A stretch of DNA of 64,000 nucleotides from CAYOUV01 sp963790075. GTDB taxonomy: Bacteria > Chloroflexota > Anaerolineae > Anaerolineales > Villigracilaceae. The notes under the pieces were generated by a model. The model did not search any database. It had not been told where the DNA came from and saw only the letters and a list, made by a program, of their open reading frames with translations. Location of the stretch: positions 372,001-436,000 of the forward strand of contig CAWBNG010000004.1 in the NCBI GenBank assembly GCA_963790075.1, given 5' to 3'. Each line of letters starts with the position of its first letter. Position 1 is the first letter of the stretch. Position numbers and translations under genes: made by a program. Of the stretch, positions 25,465 to 34,600 are shown one piece after another.

Positions 25465-26490
25465 ATGATGAAAAAATATTTAATTACCGGCGGAGCCGGC
25501 TTTATTGGTTCGAACTACGTTCATCGTCTGCTCGAACGCGGCGAGAACGTCACCATTTTTGACAACCTTTCCCGCGCCGGAGCACCGCGCAATCTGGACT
25601 GGCTAAAATCCGTGCATGGCGAGAACGCATTCGAGTTGGTGGTCGGCGATGTGCGCGATGCCGACTCGATTGCCAAAACTGCGCGCGCTGCAGATGTGAT
25701 CGTTCACCTGGCAGCCCAGGTGGCCGTGACCACTTCAGTCACCGATCCGCGCCCGGATTTCGAGATCAACGCCCTGGGTACCTTCAACGTGCTCGAAGGG
25801 GCGCGTCTTTCGGGGCGCAACCCGATCGTTGTTTATGCCTCGACCAACAAGGTTTACGGCGGCATGGACGACGTGAAGGTGGTCGAGGAAGCCACCCGCT
25901 GGTGCTACGCTGACCTGCCTTTCGGTGCACCCGAAACCCAACCGCTGGACTTCCACTCACCGTATGGCTGCTCAAAAGGGACGGGTGATCAGTACGTGCG
26001 CGATTATTCCCGCATCTATGGCTTGCCGACAGTGGTCATGCGCCAGTCCTGCATCTACGGCCCGCGCCAATTCGGGGTGGAGGACCAGGGCTGGGTAGCC
26101 TGGTTCGTGATCGCCGCTGTGACCGGACGCCCGATCACGGTCTACGGCGACGGCAAACAGGTGCGCGATTTATTGCACGTCTACGATTTACTGGATGCAT
26201 ACGACCTGGCGCTGGACAAAATTGAGACCACAGCCGGGCAGGTCTTCAATTTGGGCGGCGGCGCCCAAAACACCATCGCCATCTGGACCGAGTTCTGTCC
26301 CTTGCTGGAAAAGCTGCTTGGCAAAACGCTGCCCGTATCGCGCGGCGACTGGCGTCCCGGCGACCAGAAGGTCTTTGTGGCTGATATCCGCAAGGCCGGG
26401 CAGGTGCTGGGCTGGAAGCCCAAATACGACGTCGAAACCGGCCTGAAGCAGCTATTTGACTGGGTCAGCGCTAACAAGGACCTTTTCTAA
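25465..26490 (+). CDS. NAD-dependent sugar-nucleotide epimerase (CDP-paratose 2-epimerase-like)
   Basis: A 341-residue extended SDR. It has the GGAGFIG nucleotide motif at 9-15, the Ser-Thr region VVYASTNKVYG, and YGCSKGTGDQYV with the catalytic Tyr-x3-Lys. NLSRAGAPRNLDWLK and YGPRQFGVEDQGWVAWF match the CDP-tyvelose/paratose 2-epimerase branch, where the sequence RQFxxxDQGW is characteristic. The likely reaction is C2 epimerisation of a nucleotide sugar for surface glycan synthesis. It follows the flippase-like gene by 12 nt, consistent with a shared envelope role. Confidence 0.88.
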   Translation: MMKKYLITGGAGFIGSNYVHRLLERGENVTIFDNLSRAGAPRNLDWLKSVHGENAFELVVGDVRDADSIAKTARAADVIVHLAAQVAVTTSVTDPRPDFEINALGTFNVLEGARLSGRNPIVVYASTNKVYGGMDDVKVVEEATRWCYADLPFGAPETQPLDFHSPYGCSKGTGDQYVRDYSRIYGLPTVVMRQSCIYGPRQFGVEDQGWVAWFVIAAVTGRPITVYGDGKQVRDLLHVYDLLDAYDLALDKIETTAGQVFNLGGGAQNTIAIWTEFCPLLEKLLGKTLPVSRGDWRPGDQKVFVADIRKAGQVLGWKPKYDVETGLKQLFDWVSANKDLF

Positions 26491-26562
26491 AAACTTGTAA
26501 GGCGAGAAGCAGGCGCCCTGTCAAATCTTGTGTTAATATACATCGATTAGAATTTACCCATC

Positions 26563-27495
26563 ATGAGCCATTCCCACACCCATTTTGGTGATGTCACCCG
26601 TCAAACTGTCCGCCGCCTGGCGTTTTCGCTGGGACTGACGTTGCTGTTTGTAGTGGTCGAGATCTTTGCCGGCGTGTTTGCCAACTCCCTGGCGCTGTTG
26701 ACCGACGCGGCGCATAACTTCACCGATGTACTGGCGCTGGGCTTGAGTTGGTGGGCACTGCGCGTCACCACCCGTCCGGCTGATTCCGAGAAGACTTACG
26801 GTTACCATCGGGCTGGGATTCTGGTTGCGTTGATCAATTCGACCACGCTGGTCGTGATCGCGCTGGGTATTTTTTATGAGGCTTACCATCGGTTGATGAA
26901 CCCACCTCAGGTCCAGGCTGATGTATTGATTGGAGTCGGGATCGTGGCGGTCATCGTCAACCTGGTCACGGCCTTGATGGTAAGGCGTGGTTCGGAGCAC
27001 GACCTTAATCTGCGTTCCGCTTTCCTGCACCTGATGGGCGACGTGCTTTCCACGATTGGCGCGGTCGTGGCTGGATTTATCATTCGCTTTACCGGCGCAA
27101 ATTGGGTCGATCCACTCGTCAGCCTGCTGATCGGCCTGCTGATCCTGTGGAGCGCCTGGGGCATCCTGCGCGAGTCGGTCGACATCCTGATGGAAGCCAC
27201 TCCGGCCGGGATCGACATCGACCAGATGATCACCGATATCCAGGCAGTTGCGGGCGTGCGGGATATTCACGATCTGCACGTCTGGAGCATCAGTCGGGGA
27301 TTGCGTACGCTCTCGGCTCACCTTGTCACCGACGACCTCACCATCAGCCAGGGCGCGGACATCCAAACGCGGATCAGCGAATTGCTGTTCCATAAATATG
27401 AAATCGCCCACGCCACCTTGCAACTCGAATGCGAAGGCTGCTATCCGGGCCTGCTGTATTGCGATATCACCGAAGTCAATCACCAACACACCTAA
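26563..27495 (+). CDS. Cation diffusion facilitator (zinc/iron-type exporter)
   Basis: A 310-residue CDF exporter with six membrane segments and a cytosolic C-terminal domain. Metal sites are visible: DAAHNFTD in helix 2 and HLMGDVLST in helix 5 (HxxxD/HD-type), plus His-rich N-terminus MSHSHTH. The C-terminal domain has DIHDLHVWSIS and ends ECEGCYPGLLYCDI, a Cys-rich tail. In the ZnT/CzcD branch this pattern points to Zn2+ (or Cd2+/Co2+) export by proton antiport. Its stop codon overlaps the start of the glycosyltransferase gene (TAATG). Confidence 0.93.
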   Translation: MSHSHTHFGDVTRQTVRRLAFSLGLTLLFVVVEIFAGVFANSLALLTDAAHNFTDVLALGLSWWALRVTTRPADSEKTYGYHRAGILVALINSTTLVVIALGIFYEAYHRLMNPPQVQADVLIGVGIVAVIVNLVTALMVRRGSEHDLNLRSAFLHLMGDVLSTIGAVVAGFIIRFTGANWVDPLVSLLIGLLILWSAWGILRESVDILMEATPAGIDIDQMITDIQAVAGVRDIHDLHVWSISRGLRTLSAHLVTDDLTISQGADIQTRISELLFHKYEIAHATLQLECEGCYPGLLYCDITEVNHQHT

Positions 27496-28652
27496 TGCGC
27501 ATTCTTACCGTCCTGACTTATTATCGTCCACACACCTCCGGTCTGACGATCTACGCCGAACGCCTGGCGCGGGCTCTCGCGCGGCGCGGTCACGAAGTAA
27601 CCGTCATGACTACCCAATACGATAAATCCCTGCCACGTGAAGAGAAGCTGGATGGCGTGCGGATCATCCGCATCCCGGTCGCTTTTCGGATCAGCAAGGG
27701 CACGCTTGCCCCGACATTTGGCTGGGTTGCCACCAAACTTGTCTCCCAGCACGATGTGGTCCAGTTACACCTGCCGCAATTCGACGCGCCCGGCGTGGCC
27801 TTCCGCGGGCGGCTGTTTGGCAAACCCACTGTCTTGACGTATCACTGCGACCTGTTGTTGCCACCCGGGCCTTTCAACCGAATAGTGAATCTGGTGATGG
27901 ATTTCCAGAACAATATGGCTGGCCTGCTGTCCGATCATATTGTCACCTATACCCAGGATTATGCTGATAACTCGCCGTACCTCTCGCGCTATAAGCACAA
28001 ACTGACTCCGATTCTGCCGCCGGTTGAACTTCCCCCGGCAGAACGCGGTTCGATCGAAGCGTTTGCCCGCGACCATCATACTGCTGAACGCCGTCCGGTG
28101 ATCGGTATGGCTGCACGATTCGCGGCGGAGAAAGGCGTTGAGATCCTGCTGGATGCGCTGCCCCGCATCCTGGAGCAATATCCCCTTGCTCAGGTGCTTT
28201 TCGCCGGGCAGTATCAGGACGTGATGGGCGAAGGGATCTACCATGACCGGCTCATGCCGCGCATCCGCGAGTACGAAGCCAATGAACATTGGAAATTCCT
28301 GGGGATACTCAGTCCGGCACAGATGACAGCTTTTTACCCTAACCTGGACGTGCTGGTCGTCCCGTCGCTCAATTCTACCGAAGCCTTTGGCCTGGTCCAG
28401 GTTGAAGCCATGCTGAACAATGTTCCATGTGTGGCTTCTGCGTTGCCGGGAGTACGCCAGCCGGTCAAAATGACCGGGATGGGTAAGGTGGCTCCCATCG
28501 GTGATGCCAGAGGATTGGCAGACGCCATCCTGCAGATCGTGGCCGAGCCACTTAAATATCGTCGCGATCCAGCCGAGATCGCGCGTCCCTTCGATCCCGA
28601 TTCTGTGGCGGCAAAATATGAGCAATTGTTCGCACGCTTGAAAACCAAATGA
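27495..28652 (+). CDS. GT4-family glycosyltransferase
   Basis: A 385-residue retaining glycosyltransferase with two Rossmann-like halves. The N-terminus RILTVLTYYRPHTSGL is the usual GT4 donor-side start, and the C-terminal half holds NSTEAFGLVQVEAML with the EX7E motif. The frame is open further left, but the ATG at 27495, sharing a base with the upstream stop (TAATG), begins exactly at the conserved domain. Substrates are unknown; its neighbours (epimerase, methyltransferase, GT39-like proteins) suggest surface glycan or glycolipid synthesis. Confidence 0.92.
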   Translation: MRILTVLTYYRPHTSGLTIYAERLARALARRGHEVTVMTTQYDKSLPREEKLDGVRIIRIPVAFRISKGTLAPTFGWVATKLVSQHDVVQLHLPQFDAPGVAFRGRLFGKPTVLTYHCDLLLPPGPFNRIVNLVMDFQNNMAGLLSDHIVTYTQDYADNSPYLSRYKHKLTPILPPVELPPAERGSIEAFARDHHTAERRPVIGMAARFAAEKGVEILLDALPRILEQYPLAQVLFAGQYQDVMGEGIYHDRLMPRIREYEANEHWKFLGILSPAQMTAFYPNLDVLVVPSLNSTEAFGLVQVEAMLNNVPCVASALPGVRQPVKMTGMGKVAPIGDARGLADAILQIVAEPLKYRRDPAEIARPFDPDSVAAKYEQLFARLKTK

Positions 28653-28706
28653 GCGGGGTGCGATTTCCACGCTTGGACGAGTAGACATTGCCCTGACGGA
28701 GAACAC

Positions 28707-29489
28707 TTGAAAGATTTCCTCTTCCTCCAAATCCGTGACCTGCCCTATTTCCGCGGTTTGCTGCGCGCTTTCGAGTCGCGCTTCTATCAGGGGCTCGAAA
28801 TTCCCTCGCCCACACTGGACGTAGGTTGCGGTGACGGCGATTTTGCCCAGTTGACCTTCGAGCGCAAATTGGAGGTTGGCCTCGATCCGTGGTGGCTGCC
28901 GATCAAAGAAGCTGGGGAACGTGACGTCTACGACTTGCTGACCCAGGTCGATGGTGCCTTCATGCCCTATCCAAACGCGTACTTTGCTTCCGCGATCAGC
29001 AACTCAGTACTTGAGCATATTCCGCACTTGGATGAAGTGCTGGTCGAAACAGCACGAGTGCTCAAACCGGGTGCCCCGTTCATTTTCTGCGTTCCCAACC
29101 ACAACTTCCTCCCTAACCTTTCCGTGGCGCGTTTTTTTGATGCCCTCGGGCTGAAACCCTTGGCGGCAGCTTACCGTGCCTTTTTTAATCGGATTTCCCG
29201 ACACCATCACTGCGATGATCCCGAAACCTGGGAAAAGCGCTTAGGCCTGGCTGGGTTTAAGATCGAAAAATATTGGCATTATTTCTCCCCTGCAGCGCTG
29301 GCTGCCCTCGAATGGGGGCATTACCTGGGTCTGCCGGCCCTGGTGTCCAAAAAATTGTTCGGCCGCTGGATTCTGGTGCCTACTCGCTGGAACTTATGGT
29401 TGATCCTGTCCCTTTTGCGTAGGTACTATAATGAACCCGTTCCGCAGGAACGCGGCGCATACACGTTTTACATTGCCAGACGGATGTAG
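28707..29489 (+). CDS. Class I SAM-dependent methyltransferase
   Basis: A 260-residue Methyltransf_11-type protein. Motif I is TLDVGCGDGDFAQL near residue 33, and the later SNSVLEHIPHLDEVLVE with VLKPGAPFIFCVPN gives the acidic/post-II and post-III motifs. It starts with TTG at 28707 (KDFLFLQIRDLPYFRG). The C-terminal part has hydrophobic segments (HYLGLPALVSKKLFG, WNLWLILSLLRR) suggesting membrane association. It lies in the glycan-related gene run, so a sugar or lipid carrier is a plausible substrate; this is inference. Confidence 0.85.
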   Translation: MKDFLFLQIRDLPYFRGLLRAFESRFYQGLEIPSPTLDVGCGDGDFAQLTFERKLEVGLDPWWLPIKEAGERDVYDLLTQVDGAFMPYPNAYFASAISNSVLEHIPHLDEVLVETARVLKPGAPFIFCVPNHNFLPNLSVARFFDALGLKPLAAAYRAFFNRISRHHHCDDPETWEKRLGLAGFKIEKYWHYFSPAALAALEWGHYLGLPALVSKKLFGRWILVPTRWNLWLILSLLRRYYNEPVPQERGAYTFYIARRM

Positions 29490-29527
29490 CAAAACCACAA
29501 AAACCTTATCGGAGAGAGTTTTGCAGT

Positions 29528-31261
29528 ATGGAAGAGCCTAGCATTCTGGATTACTTAAAATCGAAGCTGCCTTGGAGCAGGCGGCACATCGAAATCCCTG
29601 CGGTCGATCAGGATGAAGTGCCGCCGGAAGTGAAGGAAGAAAAGCCAGCCGTGTATTTGGGGCCCTATCCCTGGCGTTCTTTACTGGCGCTTGGCCTGGG
29701 ACTCTTTGCTCAATTACAGCTTGAACCATCCCCAGTATCGAAAAGCCTGGCGCTGGTATTTTACGGGCTGGCGTTTGGAATGTTGCTCTGGGCTTTCTAT
29801 ATCCATGAATGGACGCTTGTGCCTCTGCGCCCATCCGAATTAGCGTATGATCCACTCACATATCGACTCATTTATTTGATTGTTTCCCTGCCCCTGGCGC
29901 TGGCAGCTTTCCTGGCCTTCGGCGGAAATCTGTTCACGCCACTAAACCTGACTTTATGGCTGTTGGCGCTGGCGTTGTACATCCACGGCATCTGGCTGGT
30001 AAGGCCAGGTGAGCCAACAGTCTTGACCCGCTTCAAGCGATTTTTAAGCCAGGATCACTGGCAGATCAATATCACCCGCTGGAGTATTCTCCTGCTGACC
30101 GTCCTTGCCATTGCTCTGTTCTATCGTTTCTACAATTTGAGCGGTACGCCTGCGGAACCTTTCAGTGATCACGCTGAAAAACTACTCGACGTTTATGATG
30201 TTTCTGTTGGCCAGACGCACATCTTCTTCCCACGCAATACCGGGCGCGAAGCCATTCAGATGTACCTGACATTTTTTGTATCATGGCTGTTCGGTACGGG
30301 GCTCTCTTTCATGAGTTTGAAGATCGGGACTGTCCTGGCGGGCGTGTTTACACTCCCGTATGTCTATCTGCTTGGCAAAGAGGTCGGCGGACGAAGGGTG
30401 GCGCTTTTTGCGCTATTCTTGACGGGGATTGCCTACTGGCCGAATGTCATCAGCCGCGTAGGACTGCGCTTCCCGCTATATCCGGTTTTTGCTGCGCCAA
30501 CGCTTTACTACCTTGTGCGCGGACTGCGTACACAGAACCGCAATGACTTCATCCTTTCCGGATTGTTCCTGGGTATTGGTTTGCATGGATATACAGCCTA
30601 TCGCTTCATGCCGCTGGTGGTGACTGCAGCCATCGGGATCTACATATTACATGCACGCAAAGAGATGCGCACCCAAACGGTCTTGATGTTCATCATTGTG
30701 GCATTGACATCCTTGCTGGTTTTCCTGCCTTTGTTGCGCTACGCCACTGAAAATCCAGGTGCATTTATGTTTCGCATCATGACTCGCATGACCGGTGCCG
30801 AAACGCAGTTATCTGGTCCGCCCTGGCAGATTTTTCTGCACAACCTGTGGAATGCCATGTTCACCATGAACGTCAACAATGGTGATGTCTGGGTTCATTC
30901 CGTGCCCAACCGTCCGGCGCTTGATATCGTTTCGGCAACGTTGTTTGCTTTTGGGTTTGTGCTGGTACTGGTGCGTTATGCGCGCGAGCGCCACTGGCTG
31001 GACCTGTTTCTGCTGGTCTCTATACCGCTCTTGATGATGCCGTCCATTCTTTCATTGGCCTTCCCCAATGAAAACCCGTCGCTCAATCGTACGGGCGGAG
31101 CTTACATCCCGGTATTCATCATTGTCGGGTTAGCCTTGGATGGCCTGTATAAAAGCTTGCGAGGAGTTGGTAAAGCGCGCTCGTCGCGAGTCTTGGCTTC
31201 TTTTGTCTTGGGTATTTTGTTCCTCTGGGCAGGTGCCCAGAACTACTCATTGATATTTTAA
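29528..31261 (+). CDS. GT39-like polytopic glycosyltransferase, frame broken near the C-terminus
   Basis: A 577-residue reading frame with about 12 membrane segments and, near residue 210, the loop AEPFSDHAEKLLDVYD followed by FFPRNTGREAIQMY, which is the place of the catalytic acidic residue in PMT/ArnT-like enzymes. The frame stops at 31259-31261 right after AQNYSLIF. Reading in the next frame from 31254 gives FNQYSQEFRLASWNTSDMG, which continues naturally as the outer C-terminal domain. Removing one A (31255) restores one frame through to 31643. The gene is therefore frameshifted or the base is a sequencing/assembly error. Confidence 0.82.
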   Translation: MEEPSILDYLKSKLPWSRRHIEIPAVDQDEVPPEVKEEKPAVYLGPYPWRSLLALGLGLFAQLQLEPSPVSKSLALVFYGLAFGMLLWAFYIHEWTLVPLRPSELAYDPLTYRLIYLIVSLPLALAAFLAFGGNLFTPLNLTLWLLALALYIHGIWLVRPGEPTVLTRFKRFLSQDHWQINITRWSILLLTVLAIALFYRFYNLSGTPAEPFSDHAEKLLDVYDVSVGQTHIFFPRNTGREAIQMYLTFFVSWLFGTGLSFMSLKIGTVLAGVFTLPYVYLLGKEVGGRRVALFALFLTGIAYWPNVISRVGLRFPLYPVFAAPTLYYLVRGLRTQNRNDFILSGLFLGIGLHGYTAYRFMPLVVTAAIGIYILHARKEMRTQTVLMFIIVALTSLLVFLPLLRYATENPGAFMFRIMTRMTGAETQLSGPPWQIFLHNLWNAMFTMNVNNGDVWVHSVPNRPALDIVSATLFAFGFVLVLVRYARERHWLDLFLLVSIPLLMMPSILSLAFPNENPSLNRTGGAYIPVFIIVGLALDGLYKSLRGVGKARSSRVLASFVLGILFLWAGAQNYSLIF

Positions 31262-31283
31262 TCAGTACAGCCAGGAGTTTCGG

Positions 31284-31643
31284 TTGGCATCCTGGAACAC
31301 ATCCGACATGGGTAGGGTGATCAAGGCATTTGTGGCCGAGGGGAATCCGATGGAAAACGCCTGGGTTGTGCCGTATCCGTACTGGGTCGACACCCGCTTG
31401 GTGGGAATCCAGGCGGGCTACCCCAAGCGTGATGCTGCGCTTGAGCGCGATGCTTTGCCCTCGACACTGGACATCTCTGGCAGTAAACTCTTTCTGGTCA
31501 AAGAAGAAGATACAGAAACGCTGGATGCTTTGCGTCAGCTTTATCCGCTGGGCGCGCTCAACTTGTTCCAGGCTTCCGTTCCGGGCCGTAACTTCTGGAT
31601 TTTCTTCGTGGCGAATAACCAATTCGCGACCCCATCATCATGA
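31284..31643 (+). pseudogene. Out-of-frame C-terminal domain of the preceding GT39-like gene
   Basis: About 120-130 codons in the +1 frame relative to the upstream gene, open from 31254. They encode ASWNTSDMGRVIKAFVAEG then VVPYPYWVDTRLVGIQAG, a small alpha/beta extracytoplasmic domain seen at the end of such membrane glycosyltransferases. The stop codon overlaps the next ATG (ATGA at 31640-31643), the same coupling seen in intact gene pairs here, which supports that this is the true end of the upstream gene rather than a separate gene. A TTG at 31284 could start it but has no convincing ribosome site. Confidence 0.75.
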
Positions 31644-34600
31644 AGAATACAAAACTCTCACATCCCTGGGTTTACGACCTGCTGTTGATTGTCGTGCTGC
31701 TGGTTGCGGCATATTTGCGTCTGGTTGGACTAAACTGGGACGTAAGTCAGCACCTGCACCCCGATGAGCGCTTCCTGACTATGGTCGAGACCGGCATCAG
31801 TCCGGTCAATGGCTGCAAAGTTACCAATCTCTCGTTGTCCGATTGCCCCAATCTGCAAAAAGAATGGGTCAGCCTGTCGGAGTATTTTAATACAAATACC
31901 TCCCCGCTGAATCCCAATAATTCGGGGTTCGGTTTCTTCGTCTACGGTACCCTGCCGATCTTCGTCGTACGCTATGTGGCCGAGTTGCTCAACCAGACCG
32001 GTTACGACCAGGTTTTCCTGGTTGGGCGCCAGATCTCAGCCCTGGCGGATCTGGGTACGATCCTTTTGCTGTATTTCATAACCGCAAGGTTGTATAAACG
32101 CAAAGTCGCTCTGTTGGCTGCGACTTTCTCAGCCCTGGCGGTATTGCAAATCCAGCAGTCGCATTTCTTCACAGTTGACACCTTTGCCAACTTCTTCATC
32201 TTCTTAGCCACCTACTTTGCCGTACGCGTCCAGGAAGAAGCCTTCAAGTGGGACCCGTCGGAGATGCCCAGCCTGCGCACTTTTGCACGGCATCCGCTCT
32301 TCTGGTGGAGCCTGGCATTCGGATTGGCGTTAGGTATGGCGGTGGCTTCCAAGCTGAATGCGGCGCCGCTGGCGATATTGCTCCCAGCCGCCTTCCTGAT
32401 TGGCGCTTTACGTCCCGGCAGCATTGTGAGGCGTAGTACCCCCGAAGCATTCAATCACGTCCTGACTTTGGCGATTGGATTTATTTTGGTTGGCGCGATC
32501 GCTTCAGCGGTCTCCTTCCGTATCTTCCAGCCTTACGCTTTCAATGGACCCGGTCTGCTGGGCCTCAGGCCAAACCCGAACTGGATTGCCAATATCCGTG
32601 AACAACGCGGGCAGGCTAACGGCGATATCGACGTGCCATTCGCGCTGCAATGGGCCCGGCGCTCGCACCTGTTTTCATTTGAAAACCTGACCAAGTGGGG
32701 GCTTGGATTGCCGCTGGGCATCCTGGCCTGGATCGGATTTCTATGGATGGGCTGGCGCATGCTGAAAGGGGATTGGCCGAAACACGCCTTGTTATGGAGC
32801 TGGACAGCCGCTTATTTCCTATGGCAGTCCCTCCAGTTCAATCCGACCATGCGTTACCAGTTGCCGATCTATCCCCTGCTGGCCTTGATGGCTGGCTGGG
32901 CAGTCTTCCAATTTGGGAAATGGACGGTTGGCAAGGCGAAATCGATCACGATCAACTTAAAGCCATTGGGATGGGTTGTCGGCATCGTAGTGCTCCTGCT
33001 GACCACTGCCTGGGCTTTCGCCTTCGTCCATATTTACCAGGTACCGCACACGCGCGTAGCCGCAACCCGTTGGATTTATTCCAACGTATCCGCCCCGATC
33101 AACTTGGAAGTGCTTCAATCTGGCTCGCACACCCAGCAACCGGTTCCGTTCCCGAACGGCCTCTCCATCCAGCCGGACGTGCCCTTTCTCACACCGGTCG
33201 TTGCCAATGAAAGCGGCACGATCAGTCAGGTGTATTTGCCGCACGTCAGCCGGGCAATCACGCGTCAGCGAACGCTACTGTTGACAGTTCTGCAGCAAGT
33301 TGGCAGCGACTCACATATTATTTCCCATGCCACCCTGACCGGCACCTTCGCCCCACCAGTCGACCAGGCTTCGGCAGCTCAGGTATTTAATCTTGATATC
33401 CCGGTCACTTTACAAATCGGGCAGACGTATGCCATTCACATCAGCATTGCTGACGAGATTACCGATCCGGTTGATTTGTGTGGGTTGATCAAGCTGCCTT
33501 TAAATGGAGCCGATGATCCAAACGCCCAGGTTGTAGAGGCACCGGTGGATTGTAAGATCACTCCCGGAAAACCATATCAGGCATCCTTTACAAACCAATT
33601 CGACGGCGAGCTGATGAACATTGTTGCCAGCCATCTGCAAGATGTGGCTCCATCGACAGGCCCGCAGACACTCAACCTGACCCTATCCACCGCACCCGAC
33701 CCGGCTTCCGATCAGGTGCTGGGACAAGCGGCCGTCACGGCCGACTTCAGCACCCCAGACGGATCGCGTGGCGCGGGCTACACCCTCAAACTGGATAAAT
33801 CCGTCTCGTTCGTTGCCGGGCAGACTTATTTCCTGGATATTAAATCAACCGATCCGATTACGCTGATGGGCGCGGCCCCGATCAACGAATCGTCCTGGGA
33901 TGATGGCCTGCCACTGCGCATGGACGGTTATGACGGCTATAGCGGTCTTTACCAACCCGGCCTGAACTTCGAGATGTACTGGGATGATAATCCCGATAAA
34001 CTGGCGCGCTTTGTCAATACGCTCAACCAAGGCGATTATATTTTCATGTCTTCCAATCGCCAGTGGGCCACGATCACCCGCGTCCCGGAACGCTACCCGC
34101 TTTCAACAGCTTATTATCGCGCGCTGGTTGGTTGTCCGCCCGACAAGGACATCATCTGGTGTTACAACGTCGCCAAGCCAGGCCAGTTCCAGGGGCAGTT
34201 GGGCTATGAACTGGTCAAAGTATTCGAATCTTATCCAACCCTGGATATCCCGTATCTGGGCACTATGCAAATCAACGACCAGTTCGCGGAAGAAGCCTTC
34301 ACCGTCTACGATCACCCCAAAGTGCTGATCTTCAAGAAAAGTGATACTTACGACCCGGCCAAGGTGCAGGCCCTCCTTGGAAGCGTGGACTTGAGCCATG
34401 TCGTCCATCTGACACCGCGCCGGGCCGGCTCCTACAAGGATTTGATGTTGCCCGCCAGCCGCTGGGCGGAACAACAGTTGAGTGGCACCTGGTCGCAGTT
34501 GTTCAACTACGACTGGCTGCAGAACCGCTACCCGTTCCTGGGGCTGGTGATCTGGTATATCTTCGTCTTAATCCTCGGGTTGGCAACCTATCCGATCATA

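Noticed and set aside
31250..31265. Programmed +1 frameshift in the GT39-like gene
   Set aside because: There is no classical slippery site or stimulatory structure visible; a single-base error or mutation is simpler. Kept only as a minor alternative.
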